A stretch of DNA of 64,000 bases from Solirubrobacterales bacterium (lineage in GTDB: Bacteria; Actinomycetota; Thermoleophilia; Solirubrobacterales; 70-9), in the NCBI GenBank assembly GCA_023958085.1, contig JAMLGI010000010.1, forward strand, positions 1 to 64,000, read 5' to 3'. The position numbers and the translations under genes are program-made. Numbering within the stretch: the stretch's first letter is position 1; every line of letters starts with the position of its first letter. This document shows, piece by piece, positions 1 through 7,561 of this stretch. A model generated the notes under the pieces. It did no database searches, was not told the origin of the DNA, and was given only the letters and a program-made list of their open reading frames with translations.

Positions 1-2
1 GG

Positions 3-116
3 TTCATCTCGGTGGCGCTGGCAGTTCCGGCGATGGTGGTGGCAGTCCCGCTGGAGCTGCTCGGGGGACTGTTCCGCAAGGGCGGCACCTACCGGGCCCG
101 GTTCCAGGTCCTCTGA
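3..116 (+). CDS. C-terminal end of an unrecognised protein (5' truncated by window)
   Basis: An open frame enters from the left edge and ends at TGA 114-116. The 37 visible residues are a hydrophobic stretch rich in Val/Ala/Leu followed by a short basic tail (motif FRKGGTYRARFQVL). This looks like a last membrane segment with a positively charged end. Codons have G/C in nearly every third position, as in the neighbours. It converges with the TadE-like gene on the other strand, with a 54-nt gap. The family cannot be named from this fragment. Confidence 0.5.
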   Translation, partial: FISVALAVPAMVVAVPLELLGGLFRKGGTYRARFQVL

Positions 117-170
117 CCGGCCCCGGGGCAAGCACTGTCTGACGGCTCAGCCGCAAGTCGATGTCCGGGT

Positions 171-857
171 TCAGGCCGACCGCCCCGGGAAGCTCGATCC
201 GATCCGCCATCGCCAGGGGGCCTCGTCTCCCGGCGGCAGCCGATAGTGGTTGCGTCCCGGGAGGATCTCGAGCGGCACCAGGCGCGGGGTGTCCTTGAGC
301 AGCAGCCGGGTGCCGGAGGCGGCGGCGATCTCGTTCGGTCCGGCGACGGCGACCCGGCTTTCCCAGCCGAGCGAGGGCCGGTAGATCCAGTAGGTGATCT
401 CATGACGTCCGGTCCCGATCGGACGGATCTCGGTGAAGAAGGTGACGCGGCGGTTGGCGGTCGTGAGGCCGCGGCGAGGGCCGGTAACCGCGCAGCTCGG
501 CTGCTGGCAGTACCGAAAATCGACCGGCACCAGGCCGTTGACCACGGTGACCGGGGGCGCCAGCATCCGGACCGCACGGGCCAGCGACCACCCGTAGGCC
601 GGCACCAGTGGATGTCGGCGGCAGGCATCCCCGCCGCGCGGACCACAGGCGATCCGGTTGGCGATCCGCTGGCCGAGACCCCGGCCCGGCGGATCGTCCG
701 GGCGCAGGGCAGTGAACCCGATCACCGCGGCAAACGCCAGGGCGAGCAACAGGATCAAGCCGACCGACTCGACCGATGCGCTGCCCCGCATCCGCTCCGC
801 GCCGCGGTGGCGGACATCAGGATCGGCTGGGGTGGAAGGCACTGGACTCCGGCTCAT
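171..857 (-). CDS. TadE/TadG-like single-pass pseudopilin-type protein
   Basis: 228 aa. Near residue 23 there is a prepilin-like segment (MRGSASVESVGLILLL) with Glu five residues after the Gly, followed by about 18 hydrophobic residues. This is the layout of TadE-type minor pilins and pseudopilins. The rest (from about residue 50) is an extracytoplasmic-looking domain with four Cys (in ACGPRGGDAC and YCQQPSC), which could form disulfides. TadE-like proteins usually belong to Tad pilus or secretion loci, but none is visible here, so the role is inferred only from the N-terminus. A later ATG at 791 would start directly at the pilin-like motif. The last about 18 residues look poorly constrained. 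Confidence 0.55.
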   Translation of the reverse strand: MSRSPVPSTPADPDVRHRGAERMRGSASVESVGLILLLALAFAAVIGFTALRPDDPPGRGLGQRIANRIACGPRGGDACRRHPLVPAYGWSLARAVRMLAPPVTVVNGLVPVDFRYCQQPSCAVTGPRRGLTTANRRVTFFTEIRPIGTGRHEITYWIYRPSLGWESRVAVAGPNEIAAASGTRLLLKDTPRLVPLEILPGRNHYRLPPGDEAPWRWRIGSSFPGRSA

Positions 858-949
858 GCCACGACGCTACGCAGTGCCCGCTCACAAATGGTGCGCGAAA
901 GGTCGCATCTCGGTGACGGTCTCTGAACGAAACCCCGCCGTCCAACGGT

Positions 950-1052
950 GGGGCCAACCGGTGCCTACACGGATACCTACGGGCCCCACCCCTGAAGGAT
1001 GAGCTTGGGTGGGGCCAACCGGTGCCCATGCGGATACCTGCGGGCCCCACCC
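950..1052. repeat. Two tandem copies of a 42-bp hairpin repeat
   Basis: Two near-identical units (950-991 and 1011-1052, period 61 bp) differ at only a few positions. Each begins GGGGCC and ends GGGCCCCACCC. With the flanking GGGT the ends of the second unit can pair over about 10 bp (GGGTGGGGCC with GGCCCCACCC), leaving an interior of roughly 25 nt. The units lie in the 260-bp gap between the divergent TadE-like gene and the small gene at 1118. No coding signal is seen. They resemble repetitive extragenic palindromes. Confidence 0.7.
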
Positions 1053-1117
1053 TTGGGGAGGGGTGAGTGGGGCATGCGGGTTTGGTGCCGGGTCGTCCGG
1101 TCGGGTAAATTGAGTTG

Positions 1118-1387
1118 ATGGAAGGTTCCCCATTCGATTTTCTCGGTGACCCGGATGAGCTGCAGCGTCGGATGCAGGAGATGGCCGAGCAGATGCAGTC
1201 CTCACAGGAGGTCGCATGGGCCGATAACGCGATCAAACTGGCGGTCGAGATGACCGTCGCCTCGATCGGCCGTCTCAACACAACCGGCGGCACCGACGAG
1301 CAGGCGATGCAGGTCCGCGACGCGATCCGGGTGATCTTCCCCGAAGCAGTCACCCTGGTGCGCGAGGCGCGTCAGGGTCTGCGCTGA
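1118..1387 (+). CDS. Small conserved-looking hypothetical protein
   Basis: 89 aa, all soluble and mostly helical: an acidic/Met/Gln-rich first helix (DPDELQRRMQEMAEQMQ) and a second half with alternating hydrophobic residues. ATG 1118 directly follows an in-frame TTG at 1115. I chose ATG. The sequence GTAAAT lies about 12 nt upstream. The gene is followed 24 nt later by the hydrolase-fold gene in the same direction, so the two may be co-transcribed. I do not recognise a family. The size and charge pattern would fit a small dimerising helical protein. Confidence 0.6.
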   Translation: MEGSPFDFLGDPDELQRRMQEMAEQMQSSQEVAWADNAIKLAVEMTVASIGRLNTTGGTDEQAMQVRDAIRVIFPEAVTLVREARQGLR

Positions 1388-1411
1388 TCCAGCCCGCGGA
1401 ACCCCGCCAGC

Positions 1412-2155
1412 GTGTCGAGCGATCTCAACGCCAACCAGCAGGGTGACGGCCCGGCCGTCGTCCTGATTCACGGGACCGGGACCGACTCGACGGTCTTCAA
1501 CCCGGCGGCCGGAACCCTGGCTGAATCGTTCCGGGTGATCAGCTTCGACCGTCGCGGCTGGGGCGGTTCACCGGCCGGACCGGAGTACCGCAAGACCTCG
1601 ATTGCGGAACACTCGATCGAGGCCGCCGGGACGATCCGACGGTTCACCGAGGGTCCGGTAACCGTGGTCGGACTCGGTTTCGGAGCCGTGGTTGTCCTGG
1701 AGCTCGCCCTGGCCGAGCCGGAGCTGGTCGCCGCGGCGATCCTGATCGAACCGCCGCTGTTCGACGCGCTGCCCGCCGCCACCGGCGGGATGTCAACCGA
1801 TGTGGAGGCGATCCGATCCGCCGCCGGTGAAGGTGGCGAAACGGCCGCCTACGAACTCTTTCTGGAAGGGAGACTTCCGGTCCTCGGGGCCGGGGCAGAT
1901 CGATTCCTGCCCGTGGCCGACCGCCGACCCGCCGCCGCCCACACCTTTCTGGTCGAGTTGCCGGCCCCCACCGCCTGGCCGCTCGACCCGGTTCGGCTCG
2001 CCTCCCTGGAGGCCGAGGTGACGGTCGCCACCTGTCCCTCCACACCGCCGCTTCTGATCGAGGCGGCGGACAGCCTGATCGGCCGGATCCCCGGAGCTAC
2101 AAGAGTCACCACCCGTCAGGAACCGACCGAGGCCCCCGCCGAGCTCCTGCCCTGA
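1412..2155 (+). CDS. Alpha/beta-hydrolase-fold protein lacking the catalytic serine
   Basis: 247 aa from GTG 1412. The oxyanion-hole motif VVLIHGTGTDS is at about residues 16-26, and the core strand/turn pattern (FDRRGWGGS) follows. At the nucleophile elbow, where family members have G-x-S-x-G, this protein reads VVGLGFGAVVVLELAL, so the Ser is a Gly. No typical GH motif for the catalytic His is seen near the C-terminus either. The fold call is firm, but hydrolytic activity is unlikely. It may bind a ligand or partner, or be a decaying gene. Frame and codon usage are intact along its length, which argues against simple decay. Confidence 0.75.
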   Translation: MSSDLNANQQGDGPAVVLIHGTGTDSTVFNPAAGTLAESFRVISFDRRGWGGSPAGPEYRKTSIAEHSIEAAGTIRRFTEGPVTVVGLGFGAVVVLELALAEPELVAAAILIEPPLFDALPAATGGMSTDVEAIRSAAGEGGETAAYELFLEGRLPVLGAGADRFLPVADRRPAAAHTFLVELPAPTAWPLDPVRLASLEAEVTVATCPSTPPLLIEAADSLIGRIPGATRVTTRQEPTEAPAELLP

Positions 2156-2285
2156 CAGGGATCGACCAGCGCCGGATGTCTGCGCGATCCGCGTCTCAAC
2201 AATCGACCCGTGGCTCAACCCATCGAGATGAAACCTGTCGGGGAGAGCTGCGACTTTCCTTCACCTCGATGAACCGGGTGGGCCA

Positions 2286-3212
2286 CTACCAGACGGCGCG
2301 GTGTTCTTCCATCACCCCTGATCCGGTGGCCAGCTCGATCCCGTCGAGGGAGCCGGTGAAGGCGCCGAAGCGGTGGGTGTACTCGGAACGGACCACCAGA
2401 AAGTTGTCCTTGCGGCGGCGTTCGGCCCCGGCTCCCGGTTCGAAGCGTAGTCGGGGCCGGTCCGTCGGGGCAACGTTCCCCGGGCCTGATCCGCTGTCCG
2501 GCGCGGCGAAGGCGACCCCGTTGAGGTCGTCGAACTGCACCGGGGCCGGCTCGTACGGTTCGCCGTCAACCCAGACCGCCCGTTCGGAACCGGTGTCCGG
2601 ATCATTGATTCCGGAAACCAGGTTCCAGGCGACCTGCCTGCCGTCGATCGAGGTTCCCACCCCGGCCGACCAGAGCCAGGCGGTGTACCGGGCCTGGAAG
2701 CCGGCCGACTCGTCGTCCACCCCGAACCCGTCCAGATCCCAGGTTCGCCCCGGGGTCTCGATCCGGCCGGTGATCGGCACCCCGGCCCGCTTGCGGGTCC
2801 AGCCCCAGCCGTGACCGCTCGGCTGAACCACCTCGACCGGTTCGGCCGGGCCGAGCTCGAGTGAGGCCCGGACCGGTCCGCCGCGCCCGCGGTAATCGAG
2901 TTCGGCGTAGTTTCCCTCCAGCGCCACCTCCTGCCGGCCGGGCCGAAGCTGGGTGTGACCGAGGACCGCACCGGTCTCGCGGTCCCAGAACGACCAGAAG
3001 CAGTGCCGGGCCGGGCCGATCAGCACCGTGGCCAGGCAGATCATCACCCGATCGCCGTAGAACCCGACGTAGCGCCACCGTTTCCGCAGCGAACCCCGCT
3101 GCATCAGAGGCAGTTGCGTCGGTGGCAGCGGCAGATCCGGGCGTCCCGGTCCGGGCCCCCGCCACGACAGAGCCGCCCGTCGCTCGGCCTCGGACCCTCT
3201 GGAATTCCCCAT
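2286..3212 (-). CDS. DUF2804 family protein
   Basis: 308 aa, close to the usual size of DUF2804 proteins. The motif KRWRYVGFYGDRVMICLA at about residues 43-60 and the later patterns GHGWGWTRKRAG, LVSGINDP and VRSEYTHRFGAFTGSLDG match my memory of the family's beta-rich, lipocalin-like (AttH-type) layout. No signal peptide is visible, so it is probably cytoplasmic. Biochemical function of the family is not established. It is divergent from the sulfotransferase gene, with only 21 bp between the two start codons, so they probably share a promoter region. Confidence 0.75.
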   Translation of the reverse strand: MGNSRGSEAERRAALSWRGPGPGRPDLPLPPTQLPLMQRGSLRKRWRYVGFYGDRVMICLATVLIGPARHCFWSFWDRETGAVLGHTQLRPGRQEVALEGNYAELDYRGRGGPVRASLELGPAEPVEVVQPSGHGWGWTRKRAGVPITGRIETPGRTWDLDGFGVDDESAGFQARYTAWLWSAGVGTSIDGRQVAWNLVSGINDPDTGSERAVWVDGEPYEPAPVQFDDLNGVAFAAPDSGSGPGNVAPTDRPRLRFEPGAGAERRRKDNFLVVRSEYTHRFGAFTGSLDGIELATGSGVMEEHRAVW

Positions 3213-3218
3213 GGGCTC

Positions 3219-3224
3219 TACACT
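3219..3224 (+). promoter_or_regulatory. -10-like hexamer TACACT upstream of the sulfotransferase
   Basis: TACACT lies 9 nt before ATG 3234. A transcript starting 6-8 nt downstream would be leaderless or nearly so. No clear -35 is visible. Confidence 0.45.
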
Positions 3225-3233
3225 ACTTCGCTG

Positions 3234-4229
3234 ATGTCAGCACCAGCGAACACCTCCGAGACCGAACCCGTCGCCGCGTACGATCCAGCCGACGATGCGA
3301 TGTGCTCCCGCGCCCGGGAGCGATTCACCTCCGAACGTAACCGGCGCCTGCCGCGCCGCAAGGGCCGGCACGACACCCTGCCGAACTTCATCATCATCGG
3401 CGGGCTGAAGTGCGGGACCACCTCGATCCACCATTACCTCGGGCTGCATCCGGAAATCCACATGTCGAAGCCGAAGGAACTCAACTTCTTCGCCGCCGAA
3501 CAGAACTGGGATCTCGGACTGGACTGGTACCGGGGCCGCTTCGACAGCCGCTTCAAGGTCAACGGCGAGTCCTCCCCGCACTACACCAACGGTCCGCGTT
3601 TCAACGGAGTTGCCGAACGGATCCACAAGCACATCCCGGACGCCAGGCTGATCTACATGGTCCGGGATCCGATCAAGCGGATCCTGTCGCACTGGGTTCA
3701 CGCCACCGGCGCCGGGTACGAAACCCGCGAGTTCGAACCGACCCTGGAGCTGCCGGACACCTCCTACATCCACCGCTCGATGTACTGGATGCAGCTGCAG
3801 CCGTATCTGGAACGGTTCGACCGGTCGCAGATCGAGGTGATCACCCAGGAGGAACTCGGTCGCGAACAGGACGCCACCATGCGCAAGGCGTTCTCCTTCC
3901 TCGAGGTCGATCCCGACTTCACCTCGGAACAGTTCGACCGGCAGTGGGAGAAGTCCTCGGCCAAACATGACGACAAGTACCAGTTCATGGAGAAGCTGAT
4001 CAAGCTTCCCGGGTTCCGTTCGTTTGACCGGAACTTCGACCGGCTGCCGGAGTCGATGCGCTGGATGGTCGAGAAGCTGGTTCACGACCCCGAGAAGCCA
4101 CCGGCCCCCAAACCGGAGATCCCGGACGCGCTGATGGCAACCCTGAAGGACCGCTTCCGCGACGATGTGGCGGCCCTCACCGAGTGGACCGGCCGCGAGT
4201 TCAACGGCTGGCACGACTACACGGCCTGA
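3234..4229 (+). CDS. PAPS-dependent sulfotransferase
   Basis: 331 aa. The 5'-phosphosulfate-binding loop is clear (IIGGLKCGTTSIHHYLGLHP, residues about 45-64), as is the 3'-phosphate-binding motif (YMVRDPIKRILSHWVH, about 140-155). The C-terminal half has the usual family pattern (KSSAKHDDKY). Such enzymes move a sulfuryl group from PAPS to a hydroxyl or amino group of a carbohydrate or metabolite. The substrate cannot be told from this sequence. No signal or membrane segment is seen. The frame is open further upstream, but ATG 3234 follows a -10-like hexamer and begins just outside the DUF2804 start codon. The next gene starts 10 nt after the stop and may be co-transcribed. Confidence 0.88.
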   Translation: MSAPANTSETEPVAAYDPADDAMCSRARERFTSERNRRLPRRKGRHDTLPNFIIIGGLKCGTTSIHHYLGLHPEIHMSKPKELNFFAAEQNWDLGLDWYRGRFDSRFKVNGESSPHYTNGPRFNGVAERIHKHIPDARLIYMVRDPIKRILSHWVHATGAGYETREFEPTLELPDTSYIHRSMYWMQLQPYLERFDRSQIEVITQEELGREQDATMRKAFSFLEVDPDFTSEQFDRQWEKSSAKHDDKYQFMEKLIKLPGFRSFDRNFDRLPESMRWMVEKLVHDPEKPPAPKPEIPDALMATLKDRFRDDVAALTEWTGREFNGWHDYTA

Positions 4230-4239
4230 GGCGGATCCG

Positions 4240-5022
4240 GTGAGTTCCCCCGAGCCGGATCGCGACCCGACCGCGGTCACCCGGCTGCTGCCGGACCCGG
4301 GGCCGACCGGCTTCGAAGCGGAACTGGCCGAGTACCGGCCGTTCGAACACCCGCATCCGGAACGTCCCTGGGTGGCGGCCAACATGGTCACCACCCTGGA
4401 CGGGAGAGCCTCGGTCGAGGGCAACACCCGGCAGCTCGGATCCCGGGCCGATGCGGAACACTTCCTCGCCCTTCGGACCAGGTTTGACGCGATCCTGGTC
4501 GGGGCCGGAACGATCCGGGCTGAGCGCTACGGACGGGTCATCCGTGACCCCCAGTTGCGAGCCCGGCGGGAGCGGATCGGCCTGCCCCACGACCCGCTCG
4601 CGGTGATCGTCAGCGGCAGCCTCGACCTCCCCTGGGATGCCCCGATCTTCACCGACGGCGGCGGACGAATCCTGATCTTCACCCGGGAGCAGCCCGAAAC
4701 CAGACCGGACACCGCCACCTCGCTCCGGATCGAGTCGATGCCGGGCGGGATCGACCCGGGCGGGATGCTCCGGCACCTGCGCCAGGAACGCGGAATCCGG
4801 GCCCTGCTCTGCGAGGGAGGACCTCACCTGCTCGGTCAACTCCTGGAAGCGGATCTGGTCGATGATCTCTTCCTGACCGTCGCCCCGCTGACCAGCGGAG
4901 CGGATGCCCCCCGGATCACCGAAGGCGGCGGTCCGGCGGTCCGGAACTTCGAACTGGACCGTGCCCTGCTGGCCGAGGGCGATCTGCTCACCCGTTACCG
5001 GCGGGTTCGGCCGGCCTCCTGA
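4240..5022 (+). CDS. RibD C-terminal-type (pyrimidine) reductase
   Basis: 260 aa from GTG 4240, which sits just after the sulfotransferase stop. The family hallmarks of the dihydrofolate-reductase-like RibD-C domain are all present: VAANMVTTLDGRASVEG (residues about 45-61), FLALRTRFDAILVGAGTIRAE with the NADPH-binding GAGT (about 76-96), and the late LLCEGGPHLLGQLLEADLVDD (about 190-210). Typical members reduce a ribosylaminopyrimidine in riboflavin synthesis or a deazaflavin-type precursor using NADPH. It has no deaminase domain, so it is a stand-alone reductase. No other rib genes are nearby, so the pathway assignment is uncertain. Confidence 0.85.
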   Translation: MSSPEPDRDPTAVTRLLPDPGPTGFEAELAEYRPFEHPHPERPWVAANMVTTLDGRASVEGNTRQLGSRADAEHFLALRTRFDAILVGAGTIRAERYGRVIRDPQLRARRERIGLPHDPLAVIVSGSLDLPWDAPIFTDGGGRILIFTREQPETRPDTATSLRIESMPGGIDPGGMLRHLRQERGIRALLCEGGPHLLGQLLEADLVDDLFLTVAPLTSGADAPRITEGGGPAVRNFELDRALLAEGDLLTRYRRVRPAS

Positions 5023-5038
5023 CTTCCCGGGGCGCGGA

Positions 5039-5044
5039 TACGCT
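5039..5044 (+). promoter_or_regulatory. -10-like hexamer TACGCT before acyl-CoA dehydrogenase
   Basis: TACGCT ends 7 nt before ATG 5052, the spacing expected of a leaderless transcript. No Shine-Dalgarno sequence is seen. Confidence 0.5.
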
Positions 5045-5051
5045 GCCCGGC

Positions 5052-6278
<1,227 letters not shown>

Positions 6279-6367
6279 ACCTGCCTCTGAAAACGACTGT
6301 GGTTCACGGTTCGGGACCAGGCTTGGTGGTCAACGGGTCCGGCTCATAGTCTGTGGTTGGGCCGGGC

Positions 6368-6416
6368 GGTGGGGATCTCGTTGCCCTTCCCCAGCCACAC
6401 CGCCGAGATCCCCACC
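6368..6416. repeat. Perfect 13-bp inverted repeat, 23-nt loop
   Basis: GGTGGGGATCTCG (6368-6380) pairs perfectly with CGAGATCCCCACC (6404-6416). Beyond one C/A mismatch three further G-C pairs extend the stem. No T-run follows on either strand, so it is not a standard intrinsic terminator, although it lies 90 bp after the acyl-CoA dehydrogenase stop. Confidence 0.75.
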
Positions 6417-6505
6417 ACCCGACCATCAACAGGGATCGTGGGTACGGGCAACTCAGTGAACGTGAACCGACCCCTCTCCGTTTGCGGCCTGTTCCACCAG
6501 CGTCG

Positions 6506-6605
6506 CTCCGGCGGGTGGCCGGGTTTTTTGCTTTTGACACCGAGCGGGAGCGAATGTCAAAAGAAAAAACGCGGACAGGACCCGCCGGCCACCAGTCTGG
6601 TCCCT
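6506..6605. repeat. Structured hairpin element, copy 1
   Basis: Inner stem: GTTTTTTGCTTTTGACA (6523-6539, one bulged G) with TGTCAAAAGAAAAAAC (6555-6570), loop CCGAGCGGGAGCGAA (6540-6554). Outer stem: GGCGGGT (6510-6516) with ACCCGCC (6580-6586). GGTGGCC (6515-6521 region) could alternatively pair with GGCCACC (6587-6593). Copy 2 lies 121 bp downstream. Confidence 0.8.
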
Positions 6606-6626
6606 CACCGTGAACCATCGGCGTTT

Positions 6627-6726
6627 CTCCGGCGGGTGGCCGGGTTTTTTGCTTTTCGCACCGAGCGGGAGCGAATGCGAAAAGAAAAAACGCGGACAGG
6701 ACCCGCCAGCCACCGGGTTGGTCCCC
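6627..6726. repeat. Structured hairpin element, copy 2, with compensatory changes
   Basis: Same 100-nt layout as copy 1, with an identical 15-nt loop. In the inner stem GA becomes CG on the 5' side (CTTTTCGCA), and the facing TC becomes CG on the 3' side (TGCGAAAAG). Both base pairs are therefore exchanged while pairing is kept. The unit ends 26 bp before the cysE start codon, so it could be transcribed as part of, or just ahead of, the cysE promoter region. Confidence 0.8.
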
Positions 6727-6739
6727 GGCCGGACCCGGA

Positions 6740-6745
6740 TAGGCT
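6740..6745 (+). promoter_or_regulatory. -10-like hexamer TAGGCT before cysE
   Basis: TAGGCT ends 7 nt before ATG 6753, consistent with a leaderless cysE transcript. It lies immediately after hairpin copy 2. Confidence 0.45.
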
Positions 6746-6752
6746 CTTCCGG

Positions 6753-7505
6753 ATGGCAGAGCAGCGCTCCCACAGAGGTTCGATCGTGGCCCGGTTCAGG
6801 GATGATGTCCGGTCCGGGATCGAGGCGGCCCGCAGCCGGGATCCGGCCGCGGCCGGGGTGTCGGCACTGGAAATTGCGCTCACCTGGCCCGGGGTGCAGG
6901 CGGTACTCGCGTATCGACTGGCCCATCGTCTCTACCTGGCGGGCATACCACTGCTGCCTTACCTGATCGCCTGGATCAGCCGGTCGGTGACCGGGGTGGA
7001 GATCCATCCGGGAGCCGAGATCGGTGATGGAATCTTCATCGACCACGGCTCCGGGGTGGTGATCGGCGAGACCACCGCGATCGGCCGCAACGTGACCCTG
7101 TACCAGGGGGTGACCCTGGGCGGGACCGGCTTCGAGTCGGGCAAACGCCACCCCACGGTAGGCGACAACGTGACGATCGGATCCGGGGCGAAGCTGCTCG
7201 GACCCCTGACCGTCGGCGCGAACGCGAAGATCGGGGCCAACACCGTGGTGGTCGAGGACGTGCCCGCGAACTCGACGGTGGTCGGCAACCCCGGACACCC
7301 GGTCCGGGTCGAAGGCCGCAGGGTGGAGGGACCGGACGTCGACTGGATCCACCTCCCCGACCCGCTCCAGGACGCGGTCAAGACCCTCTCCGCCCGAATC
7401 CGGGAGCTCGAGAAACAGGTCGCCGAGCTTTCCGGCGATCATCCGCCCGAAGGCGAGGATCCGGCCGCTGAACCCCGCCGGGGTCGCTCTCCCGCCGGCG
7501 GCTGA
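6753..7505 (+). CDS. cysE: Serine O-acetyltransferase
   Basis: 250 aa. It catalyses acetyl-CoA + L-serine to O-acetylserine, the first step of cysteine synthesis. The left-handed beta-helix repeats are obvious (GVEIHPGAEIGDGIFIDHGS; GVVIGETTAIGRNVTLYQGV), with the active-site pattern GKRHPTVGDNVTIGSGAKLL at about residues 130-149. A short N-terminal helical domain precedes them (ALEIALTWPGVQAVLAYRLAHRLY), as in the short, actinobacterial-type SATs. The C-terminus has an added amphipathic helix (LSARIRELEKQVAEL) and a Pro/Gly/Arg-rich end. No cysK is adjacent. ATG 6753 is chosen because upstream residues in the same frame belong to the repeat block. Confidence 0.92.
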   Translation: MAEQRSHRGSIVARFRDDVRSGIEAARSRDPAAAGVSALEIALTWPGVQAVLAYRLAHRLYLAGIPLLPYLIAWISRSVTGVEIHPGAEIGDGIFIDHGSGVVIGETTAIGRNVTLYQGVTLGGTGFESGKRHPTVGDNVTIGSGAKLLGPLTVGANAKIGANTVVVEDVPANSTVVGNPGHPVRVEGRRVEGPDVDWIHLPDPLQDAVKTLSARIRELEKQVAELSGDHPPEGEDPAAEPRRGRSPAGG

Positions 7506-7547
7506 GGGTCGCCCGGGCGGCCTCGATCCGGTCCGGCCGAGGCGCTT

Positions 7548-7553
7548 TATATC
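7548..7553 (+). promoter_or_regulatory. -10-like TATATC before the UvrD/PcrA helicase
   Basis: TATATC (or TTATAT shifted by one) lies 8-9 nt before GTG 7562. It is an AT-rich island in a G+C-rich gap, fitting a near-leaderless start. Confidence 0.5.
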
Positions 7554-7561
7554 CTCGTCAG

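Larger units (their letters stand above)
6279..6752. repeat. 474-bp non-coding block of related inverted and tandem repeats
   Basis: No convincing gene lies here. From left to right it holds three things. First is a segment (6301-6333) that reappears, inverted and about 80% alike, at 6586-6617. Second is a perfect 13-bp inverted repeat (6368-6416). Third are two tandem 100-bp hairpin units (6506-6605, 6627-6726). Short open frames exist on both strands, but they follow the repeats and change with them, so I treat them as chance. The T6/A6 runs stand out strongly from the high-G+C surroundings. Confidence 0.7.

Noticed and set aside
171-260. Possible frameshift near the 3' end of the TadE-like gene; adding one C at about 220 would extend it with a plausible-looking sequence
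   Set aside because: The extended frame would run through the whole convergent gene fragment to the window edge, and no family alignment is available to show the longer form is right.
6353-6750. Short peptides encoded in the hairpin repeats (for example TERERMRKEKTRTGPA)
   Set aside because: Both copies encode a similar peptide only because the DNA is repeated; changes follow base-pairing, not codon rules, and no ribosome site is present.
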